Positions 40,732-48,346 of a DNA stretch of 64,000 nt are shown here, in pieces (position 1 is the stretch's first letter; each line of letters begins with the position of its first letter). The position numbers and the translations under genes were made by a program. The notes below the pieces were generated by a model that was not told where the DNA came from, did no database searches, and saw only the letters and a list, made by a program, of their open reading frames with translations. Location: positions 3,318,131 through 3,382,130 of the forward strand of contig NZ_CP030239.1 in assembly GCF_003285265.1 (NCBI RefSeq), written 5' to 3'. This stretch comes from Paracoccus mutanolyticus. Its GTDB lineage: Bacteria > Pseudomonadota > Alphaproteobacteria > Rhodobacterales > Rhodobacteraceae.

Positions 40732-41364
40732 ATGACGGTTTCGGCGGAAAGACTGCTGTTTGCCTATGCGCAAGGCGTCTTTCCGATGGCCGAGTCGGCG
40801 TCGGACCCGCAGCTTTACTGGTTCGACCCGCCCGAACGCGGCATCCTGCCGGTGGGCGGGGTGCATGTCTCGCGCTCGATGCGGCGCCTGCTGCGCCGGG
40901 CGGGCTGGTATGCGACGGTGAATCGCGACTTCATGGGCGTGATCGCGGGCTGCGCCGACCGGCCGGAGACCTGGATCAACGCTCCGCTGATCGGGCTTTA
41001 TGCCGAATTGCATCGCATGGGTCACGCCCATTCGCTGGAGGTGTGGGAGGGCGACGCACTGATCGGCGGAACCTATGGCGTGTCGCTGGGCGCGGCCTTC
41101 TTTGCCGAGAGCATGTTCTCGCGCCGCCCCAGCGCCTCAAAGGCTGCGCTGATCTGGATGTCGCATCACCTGCGCGCCTGCGGCTTCACGCTGTGGGATA
41201 CGCAATATCCGACACCGCACCTGGCCTCGATGGGGGGAACGGCGATCAGCCGGCTGGATTATCGCCGCCGGCTGGCGCGGGCGGTGCGCCAGCCCGTCCG
41301 CTTCGAAACGACCGCCCTGCCCGAGGCTCAGGCCCTGTTGCAGGAAATCACCCAGACGTCATAG
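40732..41364 (+). CDS. aat: Leucyl/phenylalanyl-tRNA--protein transferase
   Basis: Aat attaches Leu or Phe to N-terminal Lys/Arg and marks proteins for ClpAP degradation (N-end rule). The 210-residue protein shows YAQGVFPMAES and YWFDPPERGILP at the start, then GHAHSLEVWEGDALIGGTYG, AFFAESMFSRRPSASKAAL and LWDTQYPTPHLASMGG, all family hallmarks. It starts one base after the accC stop. Its 3' end overlaps the convergent DUF2155 gene by 37 bp. Confidence 0.94.
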   Translation: MTVSAERLLFAYAQGVFPMAESASDPQLYWFDPPERGILPVGGVHVSRSMRRLLRRAGWYATVNRDFMGVIAGCADRPETWINAPLIGLYAELHRMGHAHSLEVWEGDALIGGTYGVSLGAAFFAESMFSRRPSASKAALIWMSHHLRACGFTLWDTQYPTPHLASMGGTAISRLDYRRRLARAVRQPVRFETTALPEAQALLQEITQTS

Positions 41365-41824
41365 CGGGGATCGTCCAGCGCCGAAAGCGCGGGGGACGAG
41401 GCGATCATCCAACCGGAAAAGACGGTGCGTTGGCCGCTTGTCCACCACGCAGTTCCGCGAAAGCATCTGACGACGGCTCCGCCAAACGGTCCAGCATGAG
41501 ATCCAAGGCCAGCCGCACCTCATTTCCGACGAAGCTGCCGCCTGCCCGGCCGACAGCAGGACGTCCTGGGTCTGACCCGTCACATTTCCAGGCCGCGCAG
41601 CAGGGCGCCCGGCCGCGCTCGGTGGCCGGTCCGCGCGCCACCGCCACGGCCGCCTCGCGCTCGGCCGCCGAGGGCTCGGCCGGGGCCACGGCGGTCGGAT
41701 CGTCGCTCAGCGCGGGGTCGACCATCAGCGAATCGTCGGGCGCGGGCTCGGGATCGTCCTGGGCCAGGGCGGGCAGCGCCAGCAGCATCAGGCACAGCGC
41801 GGCGCGCGACAGGCTCGCGATCAT
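41328..41824 (-). CDS. DUF2155 domain exported protein (frameshifted)
   Basis: A signal peptide (ALCLMLLALPALAQ) is followed by an acidic spacer and the DUF2155 domain, which is pieced together from different frames: GALLRGLEM at the first break near 41583, MTGQTQDVLLSAGQAA in a second frame, DAFAELRGGQAA, and finally GWMIASSPALSALDDPRYDVWVISC to a TGA at 41328. The domain in known members is about 90 residues and ends in this same DVWVISC wording. Function is unknown, but linkage to aat, mlaD and NDUFA12 is conserved in alphaproteobacteria. Confidence 0.75.
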
Positions 41825-42279
41825 TCCGCCCCCTCGGACGCCTGCGCGTCCACGAATTTCATCATCAGCGACAGCAGGCTGACAGCGCCCTGCACATCCT
41901 CGATCTCGTCCCCGGGGGCCAGGTCCTCGGCCGCGCCGCCGGGCTGAAGCTCGATATAGGCGCCGCCCAGCAGCCCGTCCGACTGGATCAGCGCCGCACT
42001 GTCGGTCGGCAGCCGGATGGACGATGGAACCGTCAGCCGCGCCTCGGCCAGATAGGTCTGGGGGTTCAGGTCGACCGCGCTGACCCGGCCCACCTTGACG
42101 CCCGCGACGCGCACCTCGGTCCCGACCTCGATGCCGTCCACATTGGGAAACGCCGCGCGCAATTCATAGCCGTCGCGCAGCGGCCGGCCCAGGTCGGTGG
42201 ACCAGAACAGGAACCCGGCGGCCACGGCCAGGACCGCCGCCCCGGCCCAAAGCTCGGCTTTCTCCGCCGCCGACTGCAT
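41821..42279 (-). CDS. mlaD: MlaD-type MCE-domain protein of the lipid asymmetry ABC system
   Basis: The 152-residue protein has an N-terminal membrane anchor (LWAGAAVLAVAAGFLFW) and one MCE domain: YELRAAFPNVDGIEVGTEVRVAGVKVGRV, then QSDGLLGGAYIELQPGG. Such proteins form periplasmic hexameric rings that move phospholipids between the membranes. The MlaE/MlaF partners are not in this window. It overlaps the DUF2155 gene by 4 bp and follows NDUFA12 closely. Confidence 0.88.
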   Translation of the reverse strand: MQSAAEKAELWAGAAVLAVAAGFLFWSTDLGRPLRDGYELRAAFPNVDGIEVGTEVRVAGVKVGRVSAVDLNPQTYLAEARLTVPSSIRLPTDSAALIQSDGLLGGAYIELQPGGAAEDLAPGDEIEDVQGAVSLLSLMMKFVDAQASEGAE

Positions 42280-42280
42280 C

Positions 42281-42655
42281 TTATTCCGGCTGCCAGGCGT
42301 CGTAGTCGCGCCGCTCGGCCGGTTCGGCCCGATAAAGCGACCCCGCCGGGTGATAGGCCGCCGGCGTCCCCGTCTGGTTCGGGGCATGCGGCTTTTCCCA
42401 GGGCTTGTGCGGCAAGGGCTGCCGGGTCGGCGGCTCCTTGTAGGTGTGGTGCAGCCAGCCGTGCCATTCGGGGGACACGCGGCTGGCCTCGGCCTCGCCA
42501 TTATAGATCACCCAGCGCCGCTTGCCGCCCTTGGACTGGTAATAGACATTGCCCTGGTCGTCCTCTCCCACCCGTTCGCCGTAAAGGCGAGTCCATAGCT
42601 GGGTGTTGAGCGTCTGGCTGTTCCACCAGGTCAGGGCGCGCAAAAGTAACGACAT
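42281..42655 (-). CDS. NADH:ubiquinone oxidoreductase accessory subunit, NDUFA12 family
   Basis: The 124-residue protein is a homologue of the mitochondrial complex I subunit B17.2/NDUFA12, found in alphaproteobacterial complex I. The signature is [51 protein letters not shown] and EPPTRQP, with a Pro-rich tail ending [10 protein letters not shown]. It lies directly upstream of mlaD on the same strand. Confidence 0.92.
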   Translation of the reverse strand: MSLLLRALTWWNSQTLNTQLWTRLYGERVGEDDQGNVYYQSKGGKRRWVIYNGEAEASRVSPEWHGWLHHTYKEPPTRQPLPHKPWEKPHAPNQTGTPAAYHPAGSLYRAEPAERRDYDAWQPE

Positions 42656-42746
42656 GGGCGGAAACCTCTTGGATCGGTGCTGGCCGAGATATGGCGCAAA
42701 CCGCGCCCAAGGTCCAGAGAGGCGCTGCCCCCCGCGCTGCCCCGGG

Positions 42747-42776
42747 CTTCTTTCTTGTTCAAATATCCTGGGGGGA
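42747..42776. repeat. ATATTT-family extragenic repeat
   Basis: CTTCTTTCTTGTTCAAATATCCTGGGGGG is a close copy of the elements at 6460 and 55364. It lies in the 189-bp gap between the NCS2 permease end and NDUFA12, next to two strong hairpins. Confidence 0.65.
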
Positions 42777-42777
42777 G

Positions 42778-42828
42778 CCTCTGCACGCCCCGTTGAGGGG
42801 CGTGCAGAGGCGGGGGGCAAAGCCCCCC
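42778..42828. terminator. Paired hairpins downstream of the NCS2 permease
   Basis: A perfect 14-bp stem CCTCTGCACGCCCC/GGGGCGTGCAGAGG with loop GTTGA (42778-42810) is followed by GGGGGGCaaaGCCCCCC (42812-42828). They lie 17 bp beyond the permease stop on the minus strand. There is no T-run, so termination would be of the hairpin-only or Rho-assisted type. Confidence 0.6.
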
Positions 42829-42844
42829 AAGGCCAGCCCCGCCG

Positions 42845-44147
42845 TCACTCCATGAAGAACGCGAACCGGATGACGAACAGCGCCGCCACGATCCAGGTCG
42901 CCAGATGCACCTCGCGCGCGCGGCCCGTCAGCAGCTTGATCGCGGCGTAACTGACGAAGCCGAAGGCCAGGCCGTTCGCGATGGAATAGGTGAACGGCAT
43001 CATCAGCGCGGTCAGTACGGCCGGCGCACTTTCGGTCACATCGCCCCAGGTGATCTCCTCGAACTCGCGCACCATCAGGCAGGCGACATACAGCAGCGCC
43101 GGGGCGGTGGCATAGGCTGGCACCGACCCGGCCAGCGGGGCAAAGAACATCGCCAGCAGGAACAGACCCGCCACGACCAGCGCGGTCAGCCCGGTGCGCC
43201 CGCCCGCCTGCACGCCCGAGGCGCTTTCGACGTAGGCGGTGGTCGAACTGGTGCCCAGCATCGAGCCCGCCAGGATCGCCGTCGAGTCTGCCATCAGCGC
43301 GCGGCTCAGCCCCTTGTTCGTATGCGCCGGCCCCTCGGTCAGAAGCCCGGCGCGCTTGGCAACGCCGATCAGGGTGCCGGTGGCGTCGAACACCTCGACC
43401 AGAACCATGACCAGGATGACGTGAAAGATGCCCACGGTCAGCGCACCGGCGATGTCGAGCTGCAGGAAGGTCGGTCCGATCGACGGCGGCATCGACACGA
43501 TCCCGCCGAACGGGCTCGCCCCGATCAGGATGGACACCACCGTCACCACCAGGATGCCGATCAGGATCGAGCCGCGCACCTTCAGCGCGTCCAGCGCGGC
43601 GATGATGAAAAAGCCCGCGATGGCCAACAGCGTGCCCGCCGCCGTCAGGTCGCCCAGACCTACCAGGGTCGCGGGGTTGCCGACGACGATGCCCGCGTTC
43701 TTCAGCGCGATCAGCCCCAGGAACATGCCGATGCCCGCGGCGATGGCGCTGCGCATGGAATGCGGGATGCCCGCGATCAGCCAGCGCCGGATCCCGGTCG
43801 CCGACAGGAACAGGAACACCAGGCCCGAGATGAAGACCGCCCGCCAGCGCCTGCTGCCAGGTGAACCCCAGCGCGCCGACGACCGTGAAGGCGAAAAAGG
43901 CGTTCAGCCCCATGCCCGGCGCCATGCCGATGGGCCAGTTCGCCCAAAGCGCCATGATGGCCGAACCCAGCGCCGCCGCAAGGCAAGTCGCCACGAAGAC
44001 CGCGTTCCGGTCCATGCCCGTCGTCGACAGGATGTCCGGGTTGACGAAAATGATGTAAGCCATGGTAAGGAAGGTGGTGATCCCCGCGATCACCTCGGTC
44101 CTGACGCTGGTTCCGTTGGCCGCAAGGCCGAACTGTTTTTCTAGCAT
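42845..44147 (-). CDS. NCS2 family purine permease, AzgA/GhxP type (frameshifted)
   Basis: The protein begins MLEKQFGLAANGTSVRTEV with TFLTMAYIIFVNPDIL, the AzgA-type opening, and GMGLNAFFAFTVVGALG. Near 43840 the frame changes, after which VFLFLSATGIRRWLIAGIP, LVEVFDATGTLIGVA and GSMLGTSSTTAYVESASGV follow, the hallmark of guanine/hypoxanthine permeases. The reconstructed length of about 433 residues is normal. It is divergent from the PuuE-UraD gene and probably feeds purines into that pathway. ATG 44147 follows GGTGGGAGG; 44207 is the alternative. Confidence 0.88.
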
Positions 44148-44366
44148 GTAACCTCCCACCGGCGGTTGGCCCGCCGTGACAGCGACACTAGAACCCTGCA
44201 TCTTCAACGCCTATGCCGGCTCCAGCGACAGAGTTTCAATGGTTTATTAAGAAAGCCAGGATTTTCAACGAAATTGGTGCTCTGTTTATAGAAATTCGCG
44301 CCTTGCCTCGAAGGGCGGCAGGATGATGAGTGCATTTAAAGCCTTACGACAAGAAGGAAGCAAGCG

Positions 44367-45773
44367 ATGCGATACAGCCGCGACATGATCGGCTATGGTC
44401 AGAACACCCCGGACCCGCGCTGGCCCGGAGGCGCCCGGATCGCGGTCCAGATCGTCATGAACTACGAGGAGGGCGGCGAGAACAGCATCGAACACGGCGA
44501 TGCCGCCTCGGAAGCCTTTCTGTCGGAGATCATCGGCTGCCAGCCCTGGCCCGGCCAGCGTCACTGGAACATGGAATCGATCTATGACTACGGCGCCCGT
44601 GCCGGCTTCTGGCGGCTGCACCGCATGTTGCAGGACGTGCCGATCACCGTCTACGGTGTCGCGACCGCCCTTGAGCGCGCGCCCGAACAGGTTGCCGCCA
44701 TGCAGGCCGCCGGATGGGAGATCGCGACCCACGGGCTGAAGTGGATCGACTATCGCGACGTCCCGCGCGAGGTCGAGGCCGAGCACATCGCCCGCGCCGT
44801 CGAGCTGCACACCCGCGTCACCGGCGAACGGCCGCGCGGCTTCTACCAGGGCCGCACCTCGATGAACACGGTGGCGCTGGGATGCGAGGAAGGCGGCTTT
44901 GAATACCTGGCCGACACCATCGCCGACGACCTGCCCTATTGGCATGTTCATGACGGCAAGCCGCAGCTGATGGTGCCCTATACGATGGACGCCAACGACA
45001 TGCGCTTTTCCAGCGGCCAGGGCTTCGGCACCGGGGTCGAGTTCTTCGACTATCTGCGCGACAGCTTCGACGTGCTTTATGCCGAAGGCGAGGCCGGCGC
45101 GCCCAAGATGATGTCCATCGGCCTGCATTGCCGCCTGGCCGGGCGCCCCGGCCGCGCCATGGCGATCCAGCGTTTCCTGGACCACGCGCGCAGCCACGAC
45201 GGCGTCTGGTTCGCGACCCGGCTGGACATCGCGCGGCACTGGGCCCGCGAACATCCGTATCAGCCCCGTCAGCGCCCCTCGCAGATGGGACGCGAGGAGT
45301 TCGTGGAAAAGTTCGGCGGCATCTACGAACATTCGCCCTTCATCGCCGAACGGGTCTGGGACGGTGAGATGGGTGCGATCCACGACACGCCGGCCGGCCT
45401 GGCTGCGCGCATGGCGCAGGTGTTCCGCGGCGCCTCGGACCAGGAACGGCTGGGCGTGCTGGTCGCCCACCCGGACCTTGCCGGCAAGCTTGCACAGGCC
45501 AAGCGGCTGACGGCGGAAAGCACGTCCGAACAGGCCTCGGCCGGTCTGGACGCGCTGACCGACGCCGAACGCGAGACCTTCCAGCGCATCAACGCCGACT
45601 ATGTGGAAAAGCACGGCTTCCCCTTCATCATCGCAGTGCGCGACCATAACAAGGCGGGCATCCTGGCCGCCATGCAGCGCCGGCTGGCCAACGACACTCC
45701 GACCGAGCGCGCCGAGGCCGAGCGTCAGGTCATGCGCATCGCGGAGCTGCGGCTGCGCGAAGCCTTGAAATAA
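44367..45773 (+). CDS. Bifunctional allantoinase (PuuE) and OHCU decarboxylase (UraD)
   Basis: A fusion of 468 residues. Residues 1-300 form a NodB-type polysaccharide-deacetylase fold typical of PuuE, a cofactor-independent allantoinase: YEEGGENSIEHGD, ATHGLKWIDYRD, FYQGRTSMNTV, YTMDANDMRF and CRLAGRPGRAMAI. Residues 310-468 are the UraD domain: FGGIYEHSPFIAERVW, VLVAHPDLAGKLA with the catalytic His, and EKHGFPFIIAVR. Together they convert OHCU to S-allantoin and open the ring to allantoate. Urate oxidase and HIU hydrolase are not in the window. Confidence 0.92.
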   Translation: MRYSRDMIGYGQNTPDPRWPGGARIAVQIVMNYEEGGENSIEHGDAASEAFLSEIIGCQPWPGQRHWNMESIYDYGARAGFWRLHRMLQDVPITVYGVATALERAPEQVAAMQAAGWEIATHGLKWIDYRDVPREVEAEHIARAVELHTRVTGERPRGFYQGRTSMNTVALGCEEGGFEYLADTIADDLPYWHVHDGKPQLMVPYTMDANDMRFSSGQGFGTGVEFFDYLRDSFDVLYAEGEAGAPKMMSIGLHCRLAGRPGRAMAIQRFLDHARSHDGVWFATRLDIARHWAREHPYQPRQRPSQMGREEFVEKFGGIYEHSPFIAERVWDGEMGAIHDTPAGLAARMAQVFRGASDQERLGVLVAHPDLAGKLAQAKRLTAESTSEQASAGLDALTDAERETFQRINADYVEKHGFPFIIAVRDHNKAGILAAMQRRLANDTPTERAEAERQVMRIAELRLREALK

Positions 45774-45784
45774 GGGAGGACCCG

Positions 45785-46633
45785 ATGAACCACATTCCGA
45801 AAGGCAGCCCCATGCCCGCCCCGACCTATGCCGGCCCCTTCGCGGGCCTGCCTCCGCAGACCGACCTGTCGACCGACACCGCCGTCTTCACCGAGGCTTA
45901 TGCCGTCATTCCCGCCAGCACGATGCGCGACATCGTGACCAGCTTCCTGCCCGGCTGGCGCGGCATGCGGATGTGGATGATCGCCCGCCCTCTGTCGGGC
46001 TTCGCCGAGACCTTCAGCCAGTATATCGTCGAGCTTGAACCCAAGGGCGGCTCGGCCCGTCCCGAGGTGGACGACGGCGCGCAATCCGCGATCTTCGTCA
46101 CCGACGGCGGCATCCGGCTGACCGTGGCGGGCGCGGTGCACGACCTGACGCCGGGCGGCTTTGCCTATATTCCCGCCGGAACCGAATGGTCGGTGGAAAA
46201 CGGCGATCAGACCGCGCGCTTTCACTGGTGGCGAAAGCGCTGGCAGGCGGTCGAGGGACTCGACAAGCCCGATGTCATCATCGCCAACGAACGCGACATC
46301 GCCCCGATCCCGATGCCCGACACCGGCGGCAGCTGGGCCACGACGCGGTTCATGGACCCCACGGACATGCGCCATGACATGCATATCACCATCGTGACGC
46401 TGACGCCCGGCGGCTCGATCCCCTTCGCCGAAACCCATGTCATGGAACACGGGCTGTTCGTGATCGAGGGCAAGGCCGTCTATCGCCTGAACCGCGACTG
46501 GGTCGAGGTCGGGCCCGGCGATTTCATGTGGCTGCGCGCCTTTTGTCCGCAGTGCTGCTATGCCGGCGGGCCGGGGAACTTCCGCTATCTGCTGTACAAG
46601 GACGTGAACCGCCACGCGCCCCTTTGGAAATAA
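45785..46633 (+). CDS. (S)-ureidoglycine aminohydrolase, bicupin
   Basis: The 282-residue two-cupin protein releases ammonia from ureidoglycine, the step after allantoate. Key wording is YAVIPASTMRDIVTSFLPGW, the first cupin GGFAYIPAGTEWSVEN, and the metal-binding second cupin HITIVTLTPGGSIPF with ETHVMEHGLFVIEGKAVYRL, then CPQCCYAGGPGNFRYLLYKDVNR. It starts 11 bp after the PuuE-UraD stop behind GGGAGGA. A strong terminator follows directly, so the operon has two genes. ATG 45815 is a possible later start. Confidence 0.92.
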   Translation: MNHIPKGSPMPAPTYAGPFAGLPPQTDLSTDTAVFTEAYAVIPASTMRDIVTSFLPGWRGMRMWMIARPLSGFAETFSQYIVELEPKGGSARPEVDDGAQSAIFVTDGGIRLTVAGAVHDLTPGGFAYIPAGTEWSVENGDQTARFHWWRKRWQAVEGLDKPDVIIANERDIAPIPMPDTGGSWATTRFMDPTDMRHDMHITIVTLTPGGSIPFAETHVMEHGLFVIEGKAVYRLNRDWVEVGPGDFMWLRAFCPQCCYAGGPGNFRYLLYKDVNRHAPLWK

Positions 46634-46646
46634 GGGAACGCAATGA

Positions 46647-46677
46647 AAAACCGCCGGCGCAGCACGCCGGCGGTTTT
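46647..46677. terminator. Bidirectional intrinsic terminator between the purine operon and carD
   Basis: The hairpin AAAACCGCCGGCG / CGCCGGCGGTTTT has a perfect 13-bp stem and loop CAGCA, flanked by A-run and T-run. It lies 14 bp after the aminohydrolase stop and 21 bp after the carD stop on the other strand, so it can end both transcripts. Confidence 0.9.
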
Positions 46678-46697
46678 GTCAGGTCGGAACGGTCGGC

Positions 46698-47207
46698 TCA
46701 GGCCGCGCGGGCGGTCAGCACGGTTTCGACCTTCTTCTGTGCGCCGGCCTCGTCGATGCCGCTGACGGCGGCGACTTCGCGGGTCAGGCGGTCCAGCGCG
46801 GCCTCGTACAACTGGCGTTCGGAATAGGACTGTTCGCGCTGGTCGTCGTTGCGGTGCAGGTCGCGCACCACCTCGGCAATCGACATCAGGTCGCCCGAGT
46901 TGATCTTCTGTTCGTATTCCTGCGCGCGGCGCGACCACATGGCGCGCTTGACGCGGGCCTTGCCCTTCAGCGTCTCAAGCGCGCGGTCGATCAGGTCCGG
47001 AGTGGCCAGGCCGCGCATGCCGATCTCGGTCGCGCGCGAGGTCGGAACGCGCAGCGTCATCTTGTCCTTTTCGAACGAGATCACGAACATCTCGAGGCGC
47101 AGGCCCGCGATTTCCTGTTCCTCGATGGAAACGATGCGGCCGACGCCATGGGTCGGATAGACCACGAAGTCATCGGGGCGGAATTCGGTCTTCTTGGCTT
47201 TCGACAT
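46698..47207 (-). CDS. carD: CarD family transcriptional regulator
   Basis: The 169-residue protein has the N-terminal RNA polymerase-interacting domain (FRPDDFVVYPTHGVGRIVSIEEQEIAG then VISFEKDKMTLRVPTSRA) and the C-terminal helical DNA-binding domain (KRAMWSRRAQEYEQKINSG, DLMSIAEVVRDLHR). CarD stabilises open promoter complexes, notably at promoters lacking a -35 or T-7 base in alphaproteobacteria. ATG 47207 follows GGAAGTTC. It is monocistronic, ending at the shared terminator. Confidence 0.94.
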   Translation of the reverse strand: MSKAKKTEFRPDDFVVYPTHGVGRIVSIEEQEIAGLRLEMFVISFEKDKMTLRVPTSRATEIGMRGLATPDLIDRALETLKGKARVKRAMWSRRAQEYEQKINSGDLMSIAEVVRDLHRNDDQREQSYSERQLYEAALDRLTREVAAVSGIDEAGAQKKVETVLTARAA

Positions 47208-47541
47208 AGAACTTCCTTCACAGCGGCGCCGTTCGCGGCGCAAAAAGCCCCAAGGCGGGCATGCTCCCGACCTTTTGGGCCACCATCGGTGTATTGCGAT
47301 CCAGGCAGGGGCAGACAACCTGGACAGACAACATCGCCGGTCGGGCCACCAAAGCGGCCTGATCGGCGGTATGTCATGAACATAACATAAATTCAGGCCG
47401 GAATCAAAGCCGATGGAGCGCCCGAGGCCAACAAGAATGCAAAGGCTTTATGCGTCATGTTCCCAAAACCTTACAAGGAACATCGCAAGCACTTTCGAGG
47501 TCAGGGAAGCCCGAATCGCGTCGCCCTGACGCAGCGACAGA
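47208..47541. other. Intergenic region upstream of carD, downstream of fdxA
   Basis: No gene is supported in these 334 bases. The carD leader contains a hairpin GCGCCGttcgCGGCGC (about 47224-47239) just upstream of the start. The middle is A/T-rich (CATGAACATAACATAAATTC at about 47377) and is the most plausible location for the carD promoter. Confidence 0.5.
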
Positions 47542-47880
47542 TCAATCGCCCTCGCCGGGGTTGGGAGAGAAATATTTCTCCAGCTTGCCGGGCTGCCCGT
47601 CCATTTCCTGGTAGCCGGGCATGGGGTCTTTCTTGCGGGTGATGACGGGCCAAAGCTCGGAGTACTTGCGGTTGAACTCGACCCACTGCTCCATGTCCGG
47701 CTCGGTATCGGGACGAATGGCGTCGGCCGGGCATTCCGGTTCGCACACGCCACAGTCGATGCATTCGTCGGGATGGATCACCAGCGTGTTTTCGCCTTCG
47801 TAGAAACAGTCCACGGGGCACACCTCAACGCAGTCGGTGTATTTGCACATGATGCAGTTATCGGTGACGACATAGGTCAT
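47542..47880 (-). CDS. fdxA: Ferredoxin FdxA, seven-iron type
   Basis: The 112-residue ferredoxin binds a 3Fe-4S and a 4Fe-4S cluster. Cys ligands are in [18 protein letters not shown] (C9, C12, C17, C21, C25) and [12 protein letters not shown] (C40, C43, C46, C50). The C-terminal extension [18 protein letters not shown] is usual for FdxA. It precedes carD on the same strand but is separated by 334 bp, so is probably an independent unit. Confidence 0.95.
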   Translation of the reverse strand: MTYVVTDNCIMCKYTDCVEVCPVDCFYEGENTLVIHPDECIDCGVCEPECPADAIRPDTEPDMEQWVEFNRKYSELWPVITRKKDPMPGYQEMDGQPGKLEKYFSPNPGEGD

Positions 47881-48058
47881 GGCGCGTCTATTCCTGTTTC
47901 CTGCCCGGCTAGTTACGCCCGGTGGGTTCATCATTCAAGGCCGGCCCGACCGAAAAGACCGGCATCCGAAGCGGAGCAGCCGGTCCGGGGACGGTGATCC
48001 AGAATGCGGCTGTCGGGCGAAACGCTGTTCCTCGTGCGGCCCCGATGGCGCGCAAGAA

Positions 48059-48337
48059 TCACATTTCGACTTCCTCGTAAAGGGTTGCCGCCTCGGTCGC
48101 GGGGCCGCGCCGCTCTCCCAGGTCCAGGACCCGCAGGACGCGGACCCGCCCATGTGCCGCGACGGTGACCAGATCGCCCCCGCGCAGCACCTGCGCCGGC
48201 TTGGCGCAGGGCTTTCCGTTCAGGCGAATGCCGCCGGCCGCGATGGCGTCCGCGGCAAGTGTACGGGTCCGAAACATCCTGGCGTGATGCAGCCAGCGAT
48301 CCAGGCGGATGCTGGCCGCGCCCTCGGGCTCAGCCAC
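48059..48337 (-). CDS. S4-domain RNA-binding protein (Hsp15-like)
   Basis: This 92-residue protein has an S4 fold: IRLDRWLHHARMFRTRTLAA, GGIRLNGKPCAKPAQVLRGGD and VTVAAHGRVRVLRVLDLGERR. Hsp15 relatives rescue stalled 50S subunits carrying nascent chains. It starts 9 bp downstream of the helicase stop, so it is the distal gene of a TPR-helicase-S4 operon. The 178-bp gap to fdxA holds no visible gene. Confidence 0.88.
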   Translation of the reverse strand: MAEPEGAASIRLDRWLHHARMFRTRTLAADAIAAGGIRLNGKPCAKPAQVLRGGDLVTVAAHGRVRVLRVLDLGERRGPATEAATLYEEVEM

Positions 48338-48346
48338 GCGTCCCGC

